DNA of 64,000 bases from CAIUGU01 sp040080215 (GTDB taxonomy: Bacteria; Pseudomonadota; Gammaproteobacteria; Steroidobacterales; Steroidobacteraceae): assembly GCA_040080215.1 (NCBI GenBank), contig JBEBIT010000014.1:1-64000 (forward strand). Direction: 5' to 3'. Both the position numbers and the translations under genes were made by a program. Below the pieces are notes generated by a model that worked only from the letters and a program-made list of their open reading frames with translations, was not told the origin of the DNA and searched no databases. Of this stretch, positions 50,054-59,383 are shown in pieces (the first letter of the stretch is position 1; every line of letters starts with the position of its first letter).

Positions 50054-52618
50054 ATGATCCACGACGCGGCTTCAGCAACGAATCAAACGACCGGCCTCAG
50101 CGCGATTGACCGTCGCCGGGCCGCCCTTGAGTCCATCCTCGTGTCCGCCGTCGCAACCTGCGCACTGGGTGCAGGGATCGCCGGAATGTGGATCACCTCG
50201 CAGGTCACGCTGCGCGAGAACTATCGCCACTACCTCATCGGCCTTGCCCAGGCGGCGGCACAACAGGTCGACACATCCCTGCACGCAAGCATTCGTGACC
50301 CGGACCAGCTCAACGGAGAGGACTACCGCAAGGTGGTCGAACCGTTGCGGCGGCTGCGCGCGGCGGTCAACGACGTCAAGTACGTCTATACCGCGGTACT
50401 CGACGGCTCCACGGTGCGCTTTGTACTCGATGCCGCCGATCCTGGGGACCACGACAACGACGGCGTCGAAGACCAGGCAGGGGTCTGGGAAGTCTACGAG
50501 GACTACGATCCGGCAATCCTCGTGGCGCTTGGCAACGGCAAGACGCCGGGGACCTCCGAGGCATCAAAGGAGCCTTACAGCGATGCCTGGGGCTCGTTCA
50601 TCAGCGGGTGGGCGCCGATCCTAGACGCCGGTGGCCGCCAGGTCGGCGTCGTCGGCGTGGACGTCGACGCCAGCGTGTACCTCTCCCGGATGGTGGACGC
50701 ACGCAAGTGGGCCCTTTATGGCCTGGTCCCTGCCGGTCTCGTCATCCTGGGCCTCGGGATCATGTTCTATTTCATCAGAATGCGTGGCCTCACCGCGGCG
50801 CACCGCGCGACTACAGCGGCGCGCAGCGCGGAGGAGGCGACTCTGGTCCTGGCCAAGGAGCAAGAGCGGCTGCGAGACAGCGAAGGCAAGTTCCGCAGCC
50901 TGTTCGAGCTGTCGCCCGTCGGCATTTCCTTGAACGACCTCGCGACCGGCCGGTTCCTGCAGGCCAACGACTCGCTGCTCGGGCCTACTGGCTATTCCCG
51001 CGAGGAGCTCGAGAGCCTGACTTACTGGGACATCACTCCCATCGCGTATGCCGCGCAGGAAAAGGAACAGATCGAGTCGCTGCAGCGGTCGGGACGATAC
51101 GGGCCGTACGAAAAGGAATTCATCCGCAAGGACGGCTCTCGCTATCCGGTCCTGCTGTCCGGGATGCGCATGACGGATGCCAACAACCGGATCGTCATCT
51201 GGTCGCTCGTCCAGGATATCTCGCAGCGCAAGGCGATGGAGCTGAAGCTGACCCAGGCCGCGCGCTGCGACCGGCTCACCGGCCTCGCGAACCGGGCGCT
51301 CTTCATGGAACGATTGCACCATGCGATAGCTCGCGTGAAGGCAAAGCAACAGCCGCTGTTCGCCGTGCTCTTCCTCGACTTCGACCATTTCAAGCTGCTC
51401 AACGACACCCTCGGGCACGAAGCCGGCGACGAATTGCTCAAGCAGATCGCTGTAAGGCTGCGCGCGTCGCTTCGCTCCACGGACGCGATGAGCGACGACG
51501 CAAGTGGCAATCTCATTGCGCGGTTCGGTGGCGACGAGTTCGTCATCCTGATCAACGACCTGGCTGCCGGCAAGGACGCGCCGCGCGTTGCGGAGCGCCT
51601 GCTCAATTCCCTCGCGCCTGTCTACACCATCAACGGTCGTGAGGTGCATTCATCCGCCAGCATCGGCATTGTCACGAGCGAACAATGCATGGAGAGCCCG
51701 GAGGAAGTCATCCGCAACGCCGACGTTGCAATGTATGAGGCCAAGCGCTCGGGACGGGCCTGCTCGGCTGTCTTCAACGAAGCGATGCATACGCGACTGA
51801 CGCGGCACGTGACGATCGAGAGCGGCCTTCGCAAGGCCCTCGGAACCTCGCAGCTCAGCCTTGCCTACCAGCCCATCGTCGAGCTGTCCACGGGCCGAAT
51901 GGCTTCGGCGGAAGCACTGCTCCGCTGGAATCACCCCCTGCTCGGCAACATCTCCCCCGCCGAATTCATTCCCGTGGCGGAGGAGTCCGGCCTCATCATC
52001 CCGATCGGTGAATGGGTTCTGCAGGAAGCGTGTCGGCAACTCGCGGAATGGCGCCGCGAGGATCCGGAGCGTGCCCCGGAAACCATCAGTGTCAACGTCT
52101 CACGCGCCGAACTCGCACTCGGCAAGAAGCTGCTGGAGCGGGTGCAGTCCACGCTCGAGAAGACAGGGGTTCCCGCGGAGTCCCTGCAGATGGAAGTCAC
52201 CGAGCGCGAAGTGATGCGTGACCCGACGGCCACGCGCAATCTGATGCAGGACCTCAGGGCGATGGGAGTGCGCCTGGCCATGGACGATTTCGGCACCGGC
52301 GCTTCGTCGCTTTCATGCCTGCGCGACTATCCGTTCGACACCATCAAGATCGACCGCTCGTTCGTGAGCGACCTCGCCACCGGCAGCGACGAACTCGCCG
52401 TATTGCACTCCACCATCATGCTGGTGGAGAACCTCGGTATGTCGAGCGTGGCCGAGGGCGTGGAACACGCATCGCACGTAGCGGTACTGCAATCCCTCGG
52501 TTGCCGTTTTGCCCAGGGCTATTTCCTGAGCCGGCCGGTCCACCCGGATGCCCTGCTCACGGCACTGGAAGAGAAAGCGCCCGCGAACGCTGAGCCGGAA
52601 GCGGAACTGATCAGCTAA
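50054..52618 (+). CDS. Membrane PAS-GGDEF-EAL cyclic-di-GMP protein
   Basis: 854 residues. Two membrane helices (about 28-50 and 222-245) frame a periplasmic sensor domain (about 50-220) rich in acidic residues (DAADPGDHDNDGVEDQ). A PAS domain (about 280-400), a GGDEF domain with intact RFGGDEF, and an EAL domain with the EAL motif in AEALLRW and DDFGTGASS follow. Both cyclase and phosphodiesterase residues look intact. Its 3' end overlaps the convergent cupin gene by 8 bp. Confidence 0.88.
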   Translation: MIHDAASATNQTTGLSAIDRRRAALESILVSAVATCALGAGIAGMWITSQVTLRENYRHYLIGLAQAAAQQVDTSLHASIRDPDQLNGEDYRKVVEPLRRLRAAVNDVKYVYTAVLDGSTVRFVLDAADPGDHDNDGVEDQAGVWEVYEDYDPAILVALGNGKTPGTSEASKEPYSDAWGSFISGWAPILDAGGRQVGVVGVDVDASVYLSRMVDARKWALYGLVPAGLVILGLGIMFYFIRMRGLTAAHRATTAARSAEEATLVLAKEQERLRDSEGKFRSLFELSPVGISLNDLATGRFLQANDSLLGPTGYSREELESLTYWDITPIAYAAQEKEQIESLQRSGRYGPYEKEFIRKDGSRYPVLLSGMRMTDANNRIVIWSLVQDISQRKAMELKLTQAARCDRLTGLANRALFMERLHHAIARVKAKQQPLFAVLFLDFDHFKLLNDTLGHEAGDELLKQIAVRLRASLRSTDAMSDDASGNLIARFGGDEFVILINDLAAGKDAPRVAERLLNSLAPVYTINGREVHSSASIGIVTSEQCMESPEEVIRNADVAMYEAKRSGRACSAVFNEAMHTRLTRHVTIESGLRKALGTSQLSLAYQPIVELSTGRMASAEALLRWNHPLLGNISPAEFIPVAEESGLIIPIGEWVLQEACRQLAEWRREDPERAPETISVNVSRAELALGKKLLERVQSTLEKTGVPAESLQMEVTEREVMRDPTATRNLMQDLRAMGVRLAMDDFGTGASSLSCLRDYPFDTIKIDRSFVSDLATGSDELAVLHSTIMLVENLGMSSVAEGVEHASHVAVLQSLGCRFAQGYFLSRPVHPDALLTALEEKAPANAEPEAELIS

Positions 52619-53099
52619 CGGCGCCCCGGAAGCGATCTCCGGGCTGGGCCGATTTCAGCCACTCAAGACACCCAGCAGCGTCGGCATCGCCTTCCTGGGG
52701 TGCCCACGCGGCGAATTCCGCGGCCACGGCCGGATCGTATGGACCTTCCTTAACCTCGAGGAACACCGAACCGTCAACCCGTGACACCAGCGTATGCCAC
52801 GTCATCAGCGCGGCTTCGTAACCGACCGACTCCGTCCCCTCGCCCACCGCCCAGCGGGCGATCACCGTGCCAGCGTCGTCGAAGGTCAGGATGTCAAAGC
52901 GGCCCCGCACGATCAGCGCAAGCTCCCCCTTCGCCCGATGCCTGTGCGGCCTGATATAGGTGTCCCGGTCGGCCGCGACAAAGAACCGCTGCAGCAGATC
53001 CGCGGGAGACTCGTGCAGATTGAGGTGGGCGCGTTTGCGAGGCGATGCCGTCGCCTTCGCCGCGAGTTCATCGAGAGCAGACTGTGCGAGCAGTTTCAT
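52611..53099 (-). CDS. WbuC-type cupin protein
   Basis: 162 residues. The cupin strand RPHRHRAKGELALIVRG holds the metal ligands (H-x-H and later Glu). The second motif region (WHTLVSRVDGSVFLEVKEGPY) carries the remaining His. WbuC-family proteins occur in O-antigen clusters; here there is no such cluster adjacent, although surface glycosylation genes lie 15 kb away. Enzymatic activity is not established. The start at 53099 is supported by family similarity. Confidence 0.72.
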   Translation of the reverse strand: MKLLAQSALDELAAKATASPRKRAHLNLHESPADLLQRFFVAADRDTYIRPHRHRAKGELALIVRGRFDILTFDDAGTVIARWAVGEGTESVGYEAALMTWHTLVSRVDGSVFLEVKEGPYDPAVAAEFAAWAPQEGDADAAGCLEWLKSAQPGDRFRGAVS

Positions 53100-53222
53100 G
53101 GCTTCACTATACCTGCGTCGTTCCGGACGGGTCGATTGGGCAAGGGAAAGGACGCGATGGCGCCGGGCTTCACTTGCAACTGGCATTGGACCATTCAGCT
53201 CCGCACACGCTAATCTCGGCGG

Positions 53223-53729
53223 ATGTACTACGACAACCCGGCGCTCCAGGACTTCGTCCGCTGGCTCTCGGCGACACCGGTCAGCCACTGGCTGCAAGCC
53301 GTGAGCACCAGCGCCCCGGTGCTGCTCGCCACGGTCCAGACATTGCATCTGCTCGGGATGTCGGTGGTGATTACGGCCAACGGCTTCGTTGCGATTGGAC
53401 TGCTCGGCGGCCTGCGAACCGGAGAGGGGCTGGCGAGCCTCGCAAGGAAAGTCGTGCCTTGGGTGATGACGGCATTGGGGGTCATGCTGGTCACAGGTGC
53501 CATCCTCATCGTCCGTTGGCCGGCCCGCATCCTTCTGAGTCGCGCTTTCCTGCCCAAACTCGTCCTGGTGGGTTGCGGAACGGCCTTGCTTCTCCATATC
53601 GCGCGCGCCGTGGACAGGCGCCCTGACGGCCTGCGTAGCCGGACTTCGACTGCAACCGTGCTCGCGACGATGCTGCTCCTGGTATGGACTGCTGCGTTGA
53701 TTGCCGGCCGCTGGATCCCATTCGCATGA
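53223..53729 (+). CDS. DUF6644-like membrane protein 1
   Basis: 168 residues with four hydrophobic segments. SHWLQAVSTSAPVLLATVQT and LHLLGMSVVITANGFVAIGL contain a His in a membrane helix, a pattern seen in haem- or copper-related membrane proteins. I recognise the DUF6644 type; no function is known. Its TGA overlaps the ATG of the next gene (ATGA), which encodes a related protein. Confidence 0.65.
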   Translation: MYYDNPALQDFVRWLSATPVSHWLQAVSTSAPVLLATVQTLHLLGMSVVITANGFVAIGLLGGLRTGEGLASLARKVVPWVMTALGVMLVTGAILIVRWPARILLSRAFLPKLVLVGCGTALLLHIARAVDRRPDGLRSRTSTATVLATMLLLVWTAALIAGRWIPFA

Positions 53730-54244
53730 GTCCGGCAGACCTGGGACAGGCATTGCGATCGATGCAGGACTGGCCGGTCGTGCAGGCGATCGGGCAAAAC
53801 GCGTACGCGTTTCCGCTGCTCGATGCTGCCCACATCCTGTTCCAGGCTTTCGTCGTCGGGTCGATTGCGGCCCTGGACCTCAGGCTGCTCGGCTATGCGC
53901 TGATGAAACGTCCCGTCAGCGAACTCGTGCAGCGAATCCTGCCGTGGACGTGGATCGCGTTTGGTGGCGCAACGGTGACGGGCGTCGTGTTGTTCGTGCT
54001 GAACGTCGTGAGGTTCGTGGACAACCGCGCATTCATGATCAAGATGCTGCTGATGGTACTCGCAGGCGCAAACATGCTGGCTTTCCACAAGGGGGTCTAT
54101 CGCACCGTCGGCACCTGGGACCTGCAGTCACCACCGCCACGAGGGGCAAGGATCGCGGGCGCCCTGTCGCTGGTGCTGTGGATCGGTGTCGTCTTCTTCG
54201 GCAGGTATCTCTGGTATCCGTGGTCGAGCAGCGCCGGCTTCTAG
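53726..54244 (+). CDS. DUF6644-like membrane protein 2
   Basis: 172 residues with four membrane segments. LDAAHILFQAFVVGSIAALD has the same His-in-helix position as its neighbour. It is longer at the C-terminal loop (TWDLQSPPPRGAR). It is translationally coupled with the preceding gene by an ATGA overlap, so the two likely form a hetero-oligomer. Function unknown. Confidence 0.65.
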   Translation: MSPADLGQALRSMQDWPVVQAIGQNAYAFPLLDAAHILFQAFVVGSIAALDLRLLGYALMKRPVSELVQRILPWTWIAFGGATVTGVVLFVLNVVRFVDNRAFMIKMLLMVLAGANMLAFHKGVYRTVGTWDLQSPPPRGARIAGALSLVLWIGVVFFGRYLWYPWSSSAGF

Positions 54245-54840
54245 GCAGTCAGGTCACTGCGCCGCTTGAGCTCGGCCCGCAGCGCCTCGAGCTCCTGCTG
54301 ATACGCTTCAGCATCCCCATAGTCCGAGAACCTGTTGTAGCGTTCGTGCGCACCCATGATGCGGCGGGCATGCTTGATGGGGCACCAGTATTGCTCGCTA
54401 CGCGCGGCCACTTCGCGTACGTAGGCAATCAGTCCGTTGGCATACGAGCAGTAGGCGCAATTGAGCCTTTCCACGGCATTGAGATAGGCCAGGTGCGCTC
54501 GGTCGAATACCAGGTAGTCGCTGCGCTTGACGACGGCGACACCGTAGACGGGGAAGCACACCCGCTGGTAGAGCGTCACGAAGAAATCCAGCAGCAAGAA
54601 GGGCACGATCAGCGAGTAGATCAGCGGTGCCGTGAGCAGGAAGAGCGGGCGGGCGGAGAGCACGTATCGCAGTATCCCTCTGCGCAGATCCCTGTGACGT
54701 TTCAGCACCCGCTCTTCAAAGTGAACCACTCTGTCACGGACGCTATAGGCGAACTCCGTGCGGCGGCGCGCGAACTCCAGCTCGAGCTCTTCTTCAAGGT
54801 GGCGGATTTCGTGTCCGATAGCCGCGATTCTGGGGTTCAT
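54241..54840 (-). CDS. Membrane protein with Cys-containing C-terminal segment, unknown family
   Basis: 199 residues. A long charged coiled-coil-like N-terminus (EIRHLEEELELEFARRR) is followed by a hydrophobic hairpin (LFLLTAPLIYSLIVPFLLLD). A segment with three Cys residues, ERLNCAYCSYANG and SEQYWCPIKHAR, follows and could bind a metal or form a disulphide. I recognise the YCSYANG-type motif from conserved hypothetical proteins of proteobacteria but know no function. It overlaps the convergent DUF6644 gene by 4 bp. Confidence 0.6.
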   Translation of the reverse strand: MNPRIAAIGHEIRHLEEELELEFARRRTEFAYSVRDRVVHFEERVLKRHRDLRRGILRYVLSARPLFLLTAPLIYSLIVPFLLLDFFVTLYQRVCFPVYGVAVVKRSDYLVFDRAHLAYLNAVERLNCAYCSYANGLIAYVREVAARSEQYWCPIKHARRIMGAHERYNRFSDYGDAEAYQQELEALRAELKRRSDLTA

Positions 54841-55002
54841 GACGATCCTCGGCGAATGAGTGGCAGATCGCAAAGGAATTCATCGTACGCGCATTGTTGC
54901 AGGGCTGCCCCCGGCCATGGGTTCGTCACCTAGGTCCGCTGACGTTGCCCTGGCCCGACGTGACCGAACCCACCGGTCAGTGACAGTAGCCTGCGTGAAA
55001 GG

Positions 55003-57255
55003 TCAGAAGCGGAACGTGTAGGTGGCCTTCGCTGTCATTTCCGACGTCACCGAATGGAACGTCCCGTCCTTGTTGAAGTCCTCGAAACTGCGGTTGAAGA
55101 CGAGGTAGAACTCCCTGCCCGCCCGCGGGATCCACTGCAATCGGCTATGGATGCCGAACACTTCGGAAACATCGTCGTACTGCACGATATTGATCCAGTT
55201 GAGGTTGGATGTGAAAGCCACCTCGGCGGTCAGGCGCGTGAGGCGTGTTATGAACTTGCCGTAGGGCAGCTCGATGCGGTTCCAGTCGTAGCCCGCAAGC
55301 AGGTTGAAATAGCGGATCGGCTTCCAGCTGATTTCGCCGCCGAGGTTGAGTCGGTCGCCGTCGTAGAACTCGCCACCCTTGAAATTGAACTTGGCCGACA
55401 GCATCCGCTGCGCGCCCGTCTCGATGTCGAGGCCGTACTCGGTGAACTTGTATTCGCCGACGGGCACGACGACCCTGCGGACCGCGGTGTTGTAGATCGT
55501 GAAGGGCGTCTGCAGGTTCTCCGTGCTCTCCATGACATAGAGCTTGAGGATGTCGCGCCCCTTTGTTTCGAGCTCCATGGCGCGCAGCGACAGATACTGC
55601 GAAAGCCGATCGTTGGTCACGAGGTCGCGAATCACCTGTCCGTCGATCTCGGTGGTCGTACTGAGCAGGGCCCCCTGCCGGAAGCGGTAGACATAGCCCA
55701 TGCCGGCCCACTCGTCGCGGATGTTCGCGCGGCTGACGAAGCCCATCGTCGGATTGAAGTTGCGGCCGATCTCCTTGTACATGAAGCCGCCGCGCAGGCC
55801 GGTCGAAGCGGGCACGCGAAACCCCAGCCCCAGCGCGTGATCGTCGCCGGTGCGGTTCTCCGTCTCCGTCTGCTGGTACCAGGCCTCGCCCTGGACCGGC
55901 TTGCCCCAGGGCAGACGGTTGTTGTTGTACTGGAAGTCGGCGCCGACCAACGAATTGTCGACGGCACCTTGCGAGTTGCCCGACGTGGCGATGACGCCCA
56001 CGCTGGACTGGGACAGCACGTCCATCGTCGCGCGACCGACGAACAGAGAGGTGGGATCGAGCGCCGGTCCTGTCGGCGGGATGAACTCGCCCTGGCGAAT
56101 GCCCATCGCGCCGAACGTGTAACGACCCATGCGCCCGCTGAGCTTGCCGCCATAGTCGATGTCGACGGGCGTGCCGAGCGAGCTCAAGCCGATGCGCCTC
56201 GAGAAGAAGGGCTGGCCGTTACGCTGGCTGGCGTTGCTTACCGTGCGGATACCGGGCGGGTAGACCGAGTTGCCGAACCGGCCGAAGTCGAACAGATCGG
56301 AATCGGCGAGGAAGAACTGCCGCTTTTCCGGGAAGAACAGGTTGAAGCGCGTGAGGTTCACCTGGCGGTCGTCGACGACGGTCGCGGAGAAATCCGTATT
56401 GATCGTGAGCGAGCCGGTCAACGCCGGCGTCACACGGTAGTAGAGGTCGAGCGACGGCCCGGCATTCGTTTCCGTCGTGGCGTTCACGTATGACTTGGTG
56501 TGGGTCACCGATACGCCGGGCACGACGTCGAGCCCCAGGCCCTGGTCGAGATCCTTGAGGCCCGTGGCGAGGCCAACGATGCTCGGGCTGATCGAGCGAT
56601 TGCGCGAGACCCACACTGCCTCCTCGCCGCGGCGGCGAATGGCGCGCGAGACATTGAAGCCCCAGTCGTGGATCGACGGATCGAACGGCAGCGACTTGAA
56701 AGGAATCGCGAACTCCGCAAACCACACACCCTCGCCCATCGTCGCCCCTGCGTCCCAGATCACCGACCATTCGGCTTGCAGCGAGCCGTTCTGGTACAGC
56801 ATGTCGTTGCGCACGGCGTTGGCATTCACCTCGAAGCGGTAACCATTACGGCCGGTATTGAAGGGATCGATGATGACGGCGATGCGGTCGTCATTGGTGA
56901 ACTGCGAGTTCTGCTTCATGACGTTCGCCGATACGTCGCCTGGCGCGCCGACATCCCACATGCGCGCGGCGACGTACAGCGCATCCTTGTCGTACATCAC
57001 GTAGACCTCGGTCTTCTCGGACATCGGCACGCCGTCGCCGGGGCGGATCTGCCTCAAGTCCGTGATCAGTCCTGCCTGCTGCCACTCGGGCTCATCAAGC
57101 TTGCCGTCGATTACCGGCGCCCTGGATGTCCGTGTCACGGCGAGCGTGGGGCCGCTGGACGCGGAGGCCTGGGCGTTCGCGGACGACACGAAAGCGGTGC
57201 ACGACAGTCCGGAAAGCGCCGCCAGCGCGACGCTCCACAACAGAACTCGATTCAT
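55003..57255 (-). CDS. DUF5916 outer-membrane protein with CBM9-like N-terminus, copy 1
   Basis: 750 residues. A signal peptide ends near NAQA. A carbohydrate-binding family 9-like domain (about 40-250) shows VIDGKLDEPEW, RPGDGVPMSEKTEVYVMYDK and FAEFAIPFKSLPF. The long DUF5916 part follows, with NLFFPEKRQFFLADSDLF, and a beta-barrel whose last residues are TYTFRF, the C-terminal Phe expected of outer-membrane proteins. A paralogue lies at 61559-63784. Ligand or transport role is unknown. Confidence 0.85.
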   Translation of the reverse strand: MNRVLLWSVALAALSGLSCTAFVSSANAQASASSGPTLAVTRTSRAPVIDGKLDEPEWQQAGLITDLRQIRPGDGVPMSEKTEVYVMYDKDALYVAARMWDVGAPGDVSANVMKQNSQFTNDDRIAVIIDPFNTGRNGYRFEVNANAVRNDMLYQNGSLQAEWSVIWDAGATMGEGVWFAEFAIPFKSLPFDPSIHDWGFNVSRAIRRRGEEAVWVSRNRSISPSIVGLATGLKDLDQGLGLDVVPGVSVTHTKSYVNATTETNAGPSLDLYYRVTPALTGSLTINTDFSATVVDDRQVNLTRFNLFFPEKRQFFLADSDLFDFGRFGNSVYPPGIRTVSNASQRNGQPFFSRRIGLSSLGTPVDIDYGGKLSGRMGRYTFGAMGIRQGEFIPPTGPALDPTSLFVGRATMDVLSQSSVGVIATSGNSQGAVDNSLVGADFQYNNNRLPWGKPVQGEAWYQQTETENRTGDDHALGLGFRVPASTGLRGGFMYKEIGRNFNPTMGFVSRANIRDEWAGMGYVYRFRQGALLSTTTEIDGQVIRDLVTNDRLSQYLSLRAMELETKGRDILKLYVMESTENLQTPFTIYNTAVRRVVVPVGEYKFTEYGLDIETGAQRMLSAKFNFKGGEFYDGDRLNLGGEISWKPIRYFNLLAGYDWNRIELPYGKFITRLTRLTAEVAFTSNLNWINIVQYDDVSEVFGIHSRLQWIPRAGREFYLVFNRSFEDFNKDGTFHSVTSEMTAKATYTFRF

Positions 57256-57341
57256 CAGGGATTCCTGCAGGCCTTGGGCTGTTCAAGGCGAAATGCTGGC
57301 ATACGCCGCGGCGATGTTCCATGAAAGAAACGTCAAGACGC

Positions 57342-57382
57342 GGGAAAGAAGAAGGGCGGATGGGAGACCCCACCCGCCCTTC
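57342..57382 (-). terminator. Rho-independent terminator after the dienelactone hydrolase gene
   Basis: On the minus strand GAAGGGCGGGTGGG (from 57382) pairs with CCCATCCGCCCTTC (to 57351) with one G-U pair around a 4-nt loop. TTCTTTCCC follows. It lies 35 bp past the stop at 57417 and separates this gene from the DUF5916 gene. Confidence 0.8.
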
Positions 57383-57416
57383 CGGAATCAGGCGCTTCGC
57401 GCCGCCGGCGCCGTGA

Positions 57417-58292
57417 TCAGGCCAGCGCCTTGTCGAACATCGCCAGCATGCGGCTCCAGGCCTTCTCCGACAATTCCTTGTCGTAGACCTGCGAGTCGGG
57501 CGGGCACCAGCCATGCTGCGCCTTGTAGACCTCGACTTCTGCAGTGAGCTTGGCATCGGCGAACGCCTTCTTCAGGACATCCTTCGAGTTGGGCTCGCGC
57601 ATGTCGTCGTTCTCGGCAATCGCGACCAGCAGCTGCGCCTTGATCTGTGGCACCAGCAGGTGCGGGCTGTCCGGCTTGTCGGTGACCAGACCACCGCCGT
57701 GGAACGAACCGACGGCGCCGATTCGGCCAGGGAGAGCGGCGGCCGTGCGCATGACCATGGGTCCGCCCATGCAGTAGCCCGTGGTCCCCATCTTGCGATT
57801 CTTGGCGACGCTGGGCTGCGCATCGAGCCAGGCAGCGAAGGCCTTGGCATCGGTCACATGCGTCGTGGCGTTCAGCGCGCCCATGAGCGGCCCGAGCACG
57901 GCCCGCGTCGCAGGGTCGGCGAAGCTGGCACCTTCGGCGATCACAGGCGCCTTCGCGGCGCGGTAGAAGGGATTGACCACCAGCACCGAGTAGCCCGACT
58001 CGGCGAGCCGCTTGCCCATCTGGCGGAAAGCGGTGCGCAGTCCGAACGCGTCCGGCCACACGAGTACCGCGGCTCCCGTGCCCGTCTTCGGGTGCACGAA
58101 ATAGCAGTCTGCCGTGCCGTCCGGGGTCTTGATGGTGACTTCGCTTTCAGTCACTTCGGCCGCGTTGGCTACCTTCGGCAGCGCAAAGACGAGGCCTGCG
58201 CTGACCGACAGGGCGCCAAACTGGCGGCGCGTCAGGGCGGCCTTGTTCTTCAGGTATTCGTTTGCATCTTCTTGCGTATGTTCATCGCACAT
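57417..58292 (-). CDS. Tat-exported dienelactone-hydrolase-family protein
   Basis: 291 residues. A late Tat motif (LTRRQFGALSVSAGLVFALP) is preceded by an unusual acidic N-terminus (MCDEHTQEDANEYLKNK). The hydrolase domain has the nucleophile Cys in TTGYCMGGPM, an acidic residue in VAIAENDD and the His in YKAQHGWCPP. It is the usual Cys-Asp-His triad of dienelactone hydrolases, but exported. Substrate unknown. Start at 58292 fits the family N-terminus. Confidence 0.85.
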   Translation of the reverse strand: MCDEHTQEDANEYLKNKAALTRRQFGALSVSAGLVFALPKVANAAEVTESEVTIKTPDGTADCYFVHPKTGTGAAVLVWPDAFGLRTAFRQMGKRLAESGYSVLVVNPFYRAAKAPVIAEGASFADPATRAVLGPLMGALNATTHVTDAKAFAAWLDAQPSVAKNRKMGTTGYCMGGPMVMRTAAALPGRIGAVGSFHGGGLVTDKPDSPHLLVPQIKAQLLVAIAENDDMREPNSKDVLKKAFADAKLTAEVEVYKAQHGWCPPDSQVYDKELSEKAWSRMLAMFDKALA

Positions 58293-58412
58293 CGAAAATC
58301 TCCCAGGTTGACTGGCCCCCCAGGGGCATGGCGCCGGCAATCATAGACGGATTTGATGCCGATTCGGTGACTGTCGCGGGGCCGGCCCGCAACAAGGGGG
58401 TTCCTGCACGGA

Positions 58413-58595
58413 CTAGCGGTCGCGCCGGTCCGAGCCGCGCTTCGCGAGCACGGCAACGATTACCCGCAATGCAACGAGATAGGTGACCGCGCCGACGACG
58501 AAGAGCCAGTCGTTCGGGATGGCACGCCGCAACGGCACGAACAGCAGGATGAGGGCCAGCAACCCTACCATGTAAATGAGATTGGCTTTGTTCAT
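58413..58595 (-). CDS. Small two-helix membrane protein
   Basis: 60 residues with two hydrophobic stretches (LIYMVGLLALILLFVPL and VVGAVTYLVALRVIVAVL) and a basic tail (KRGSDRRDR). The start at 58595 puts a short polar N-terminus before the first helix. No family known. It is separated from the hydrolase gene by 120 bp and from the upstream cytochrome-like gene by 97 bp on the same strand. Confidence 0.55.
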   Translation of the reverse strand: MNKANLIYMVGLLALILLFVPLRRAIPNDWLFVVGAVTYLVALRVIVAVLAKRGSDRRDR

Positions 58596-58692
58596 CGCAA
58601 ACGGCTCGCAACTCACTTGGTCGTCAAGCGTATCGGCTGCAATGGAACATGCAACTCCGGGAGCCGCCCGCCGGGCCCGCCGCCTAAGCTAC

Positions 58693-59268
58693 TTACTTCT
58701 TGTTGTCGTTCGGGTACCAGAAGTGGAGATGGCAGTTCTCGCACACCTCGTCCAGGGCGCCGCCCGCTTCATTCAACGCCTTGAGGTCGCGCTTGCGGAT
58801 TGCCTCCTGGATCTCCTGCACGGTGTCGTCGAGCGCATGAACGAAGCCCACCCACACGTCGGGCTCCTTCTTGAGGATTTCCTCGATCTGCTCGGGATTC
58901 AGCTCATGCTCGGGAGACTCGGAAACCGTTCCCGGAGGCGCGACCCGGCGGCCCGGGATCAGGAGCGCATTGAGCCCTTCGGCCAGCGTCACTCCTGCCC
59001 ACTCGACCCTTTCCCAGTCCTCGTCGGTCTTGGGTGAAAAGTCCTTGACGCCTTCCTTGCTGATGTCGAACGCGGTGGCGTTCCACAGGACATCCGCCGA
59101 CGGCACGACGACGGACTCCATGACTTCGGCGATCGACGCACGCGGCCTGAAATTGCTTGCAGATGGTGCTGCGGGCCTGGACTCGTTCTGGCACGCCCCC
59201 AGCAGCCCACCCAGCATCACGAACAATGCCGCCTTCGCCGCGGCGGGTAGCCGATTCATCAATCTCAT
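58693..59268 (-). CDS. Small lipoprotein with C-terminal CXXCH haem motif (family member 2)
   Basis: 191 residues. Lipobox LLGAC gives Cys26. Single haem site CENCH at residues 176-180 in CENCHLHFWYP. Landmarks ASIAEVMESVVVPSADVLW, DEDWERVEWAGVTLAEGLN and PGRRVAPPG match the tandem gene at 59384-59968. The start at 59268 has AGGAGACGGACC before it. A predicted four-helix bundle with late haem suggests a class II-type cytochrome. Lipid anchoring places it at the membrane surface. Confidence 0.8.
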   Translation of the reverse strand: MRLMNRLPAAAKAALFVMLGGLLGACQNESRPAAPSASNFRPRASIAEVMESVVVPSADVLWNATAFDISKEGVKDFSPKTDEDWERVEWAGVTLAEGLNALLIPGRRVAPPGTVSESPEHELNPEQIEEILKKEPDVWVGFVHALDDTVQEIQEAIRKRDLKALNEAGGALDEVCENCHLHFWYPNDNKK

Positions 59269-59383
59269 GGTCCGTCTCCTCGATCGACCCGTATACCCGA
59301 ACGCGGCAGTGACTGCATGGACCGCGGCGCACCCCGCCCTCAAGCGATCGAGGGTGGGTGAACCTGGCGGAGCTTAACCGTTA

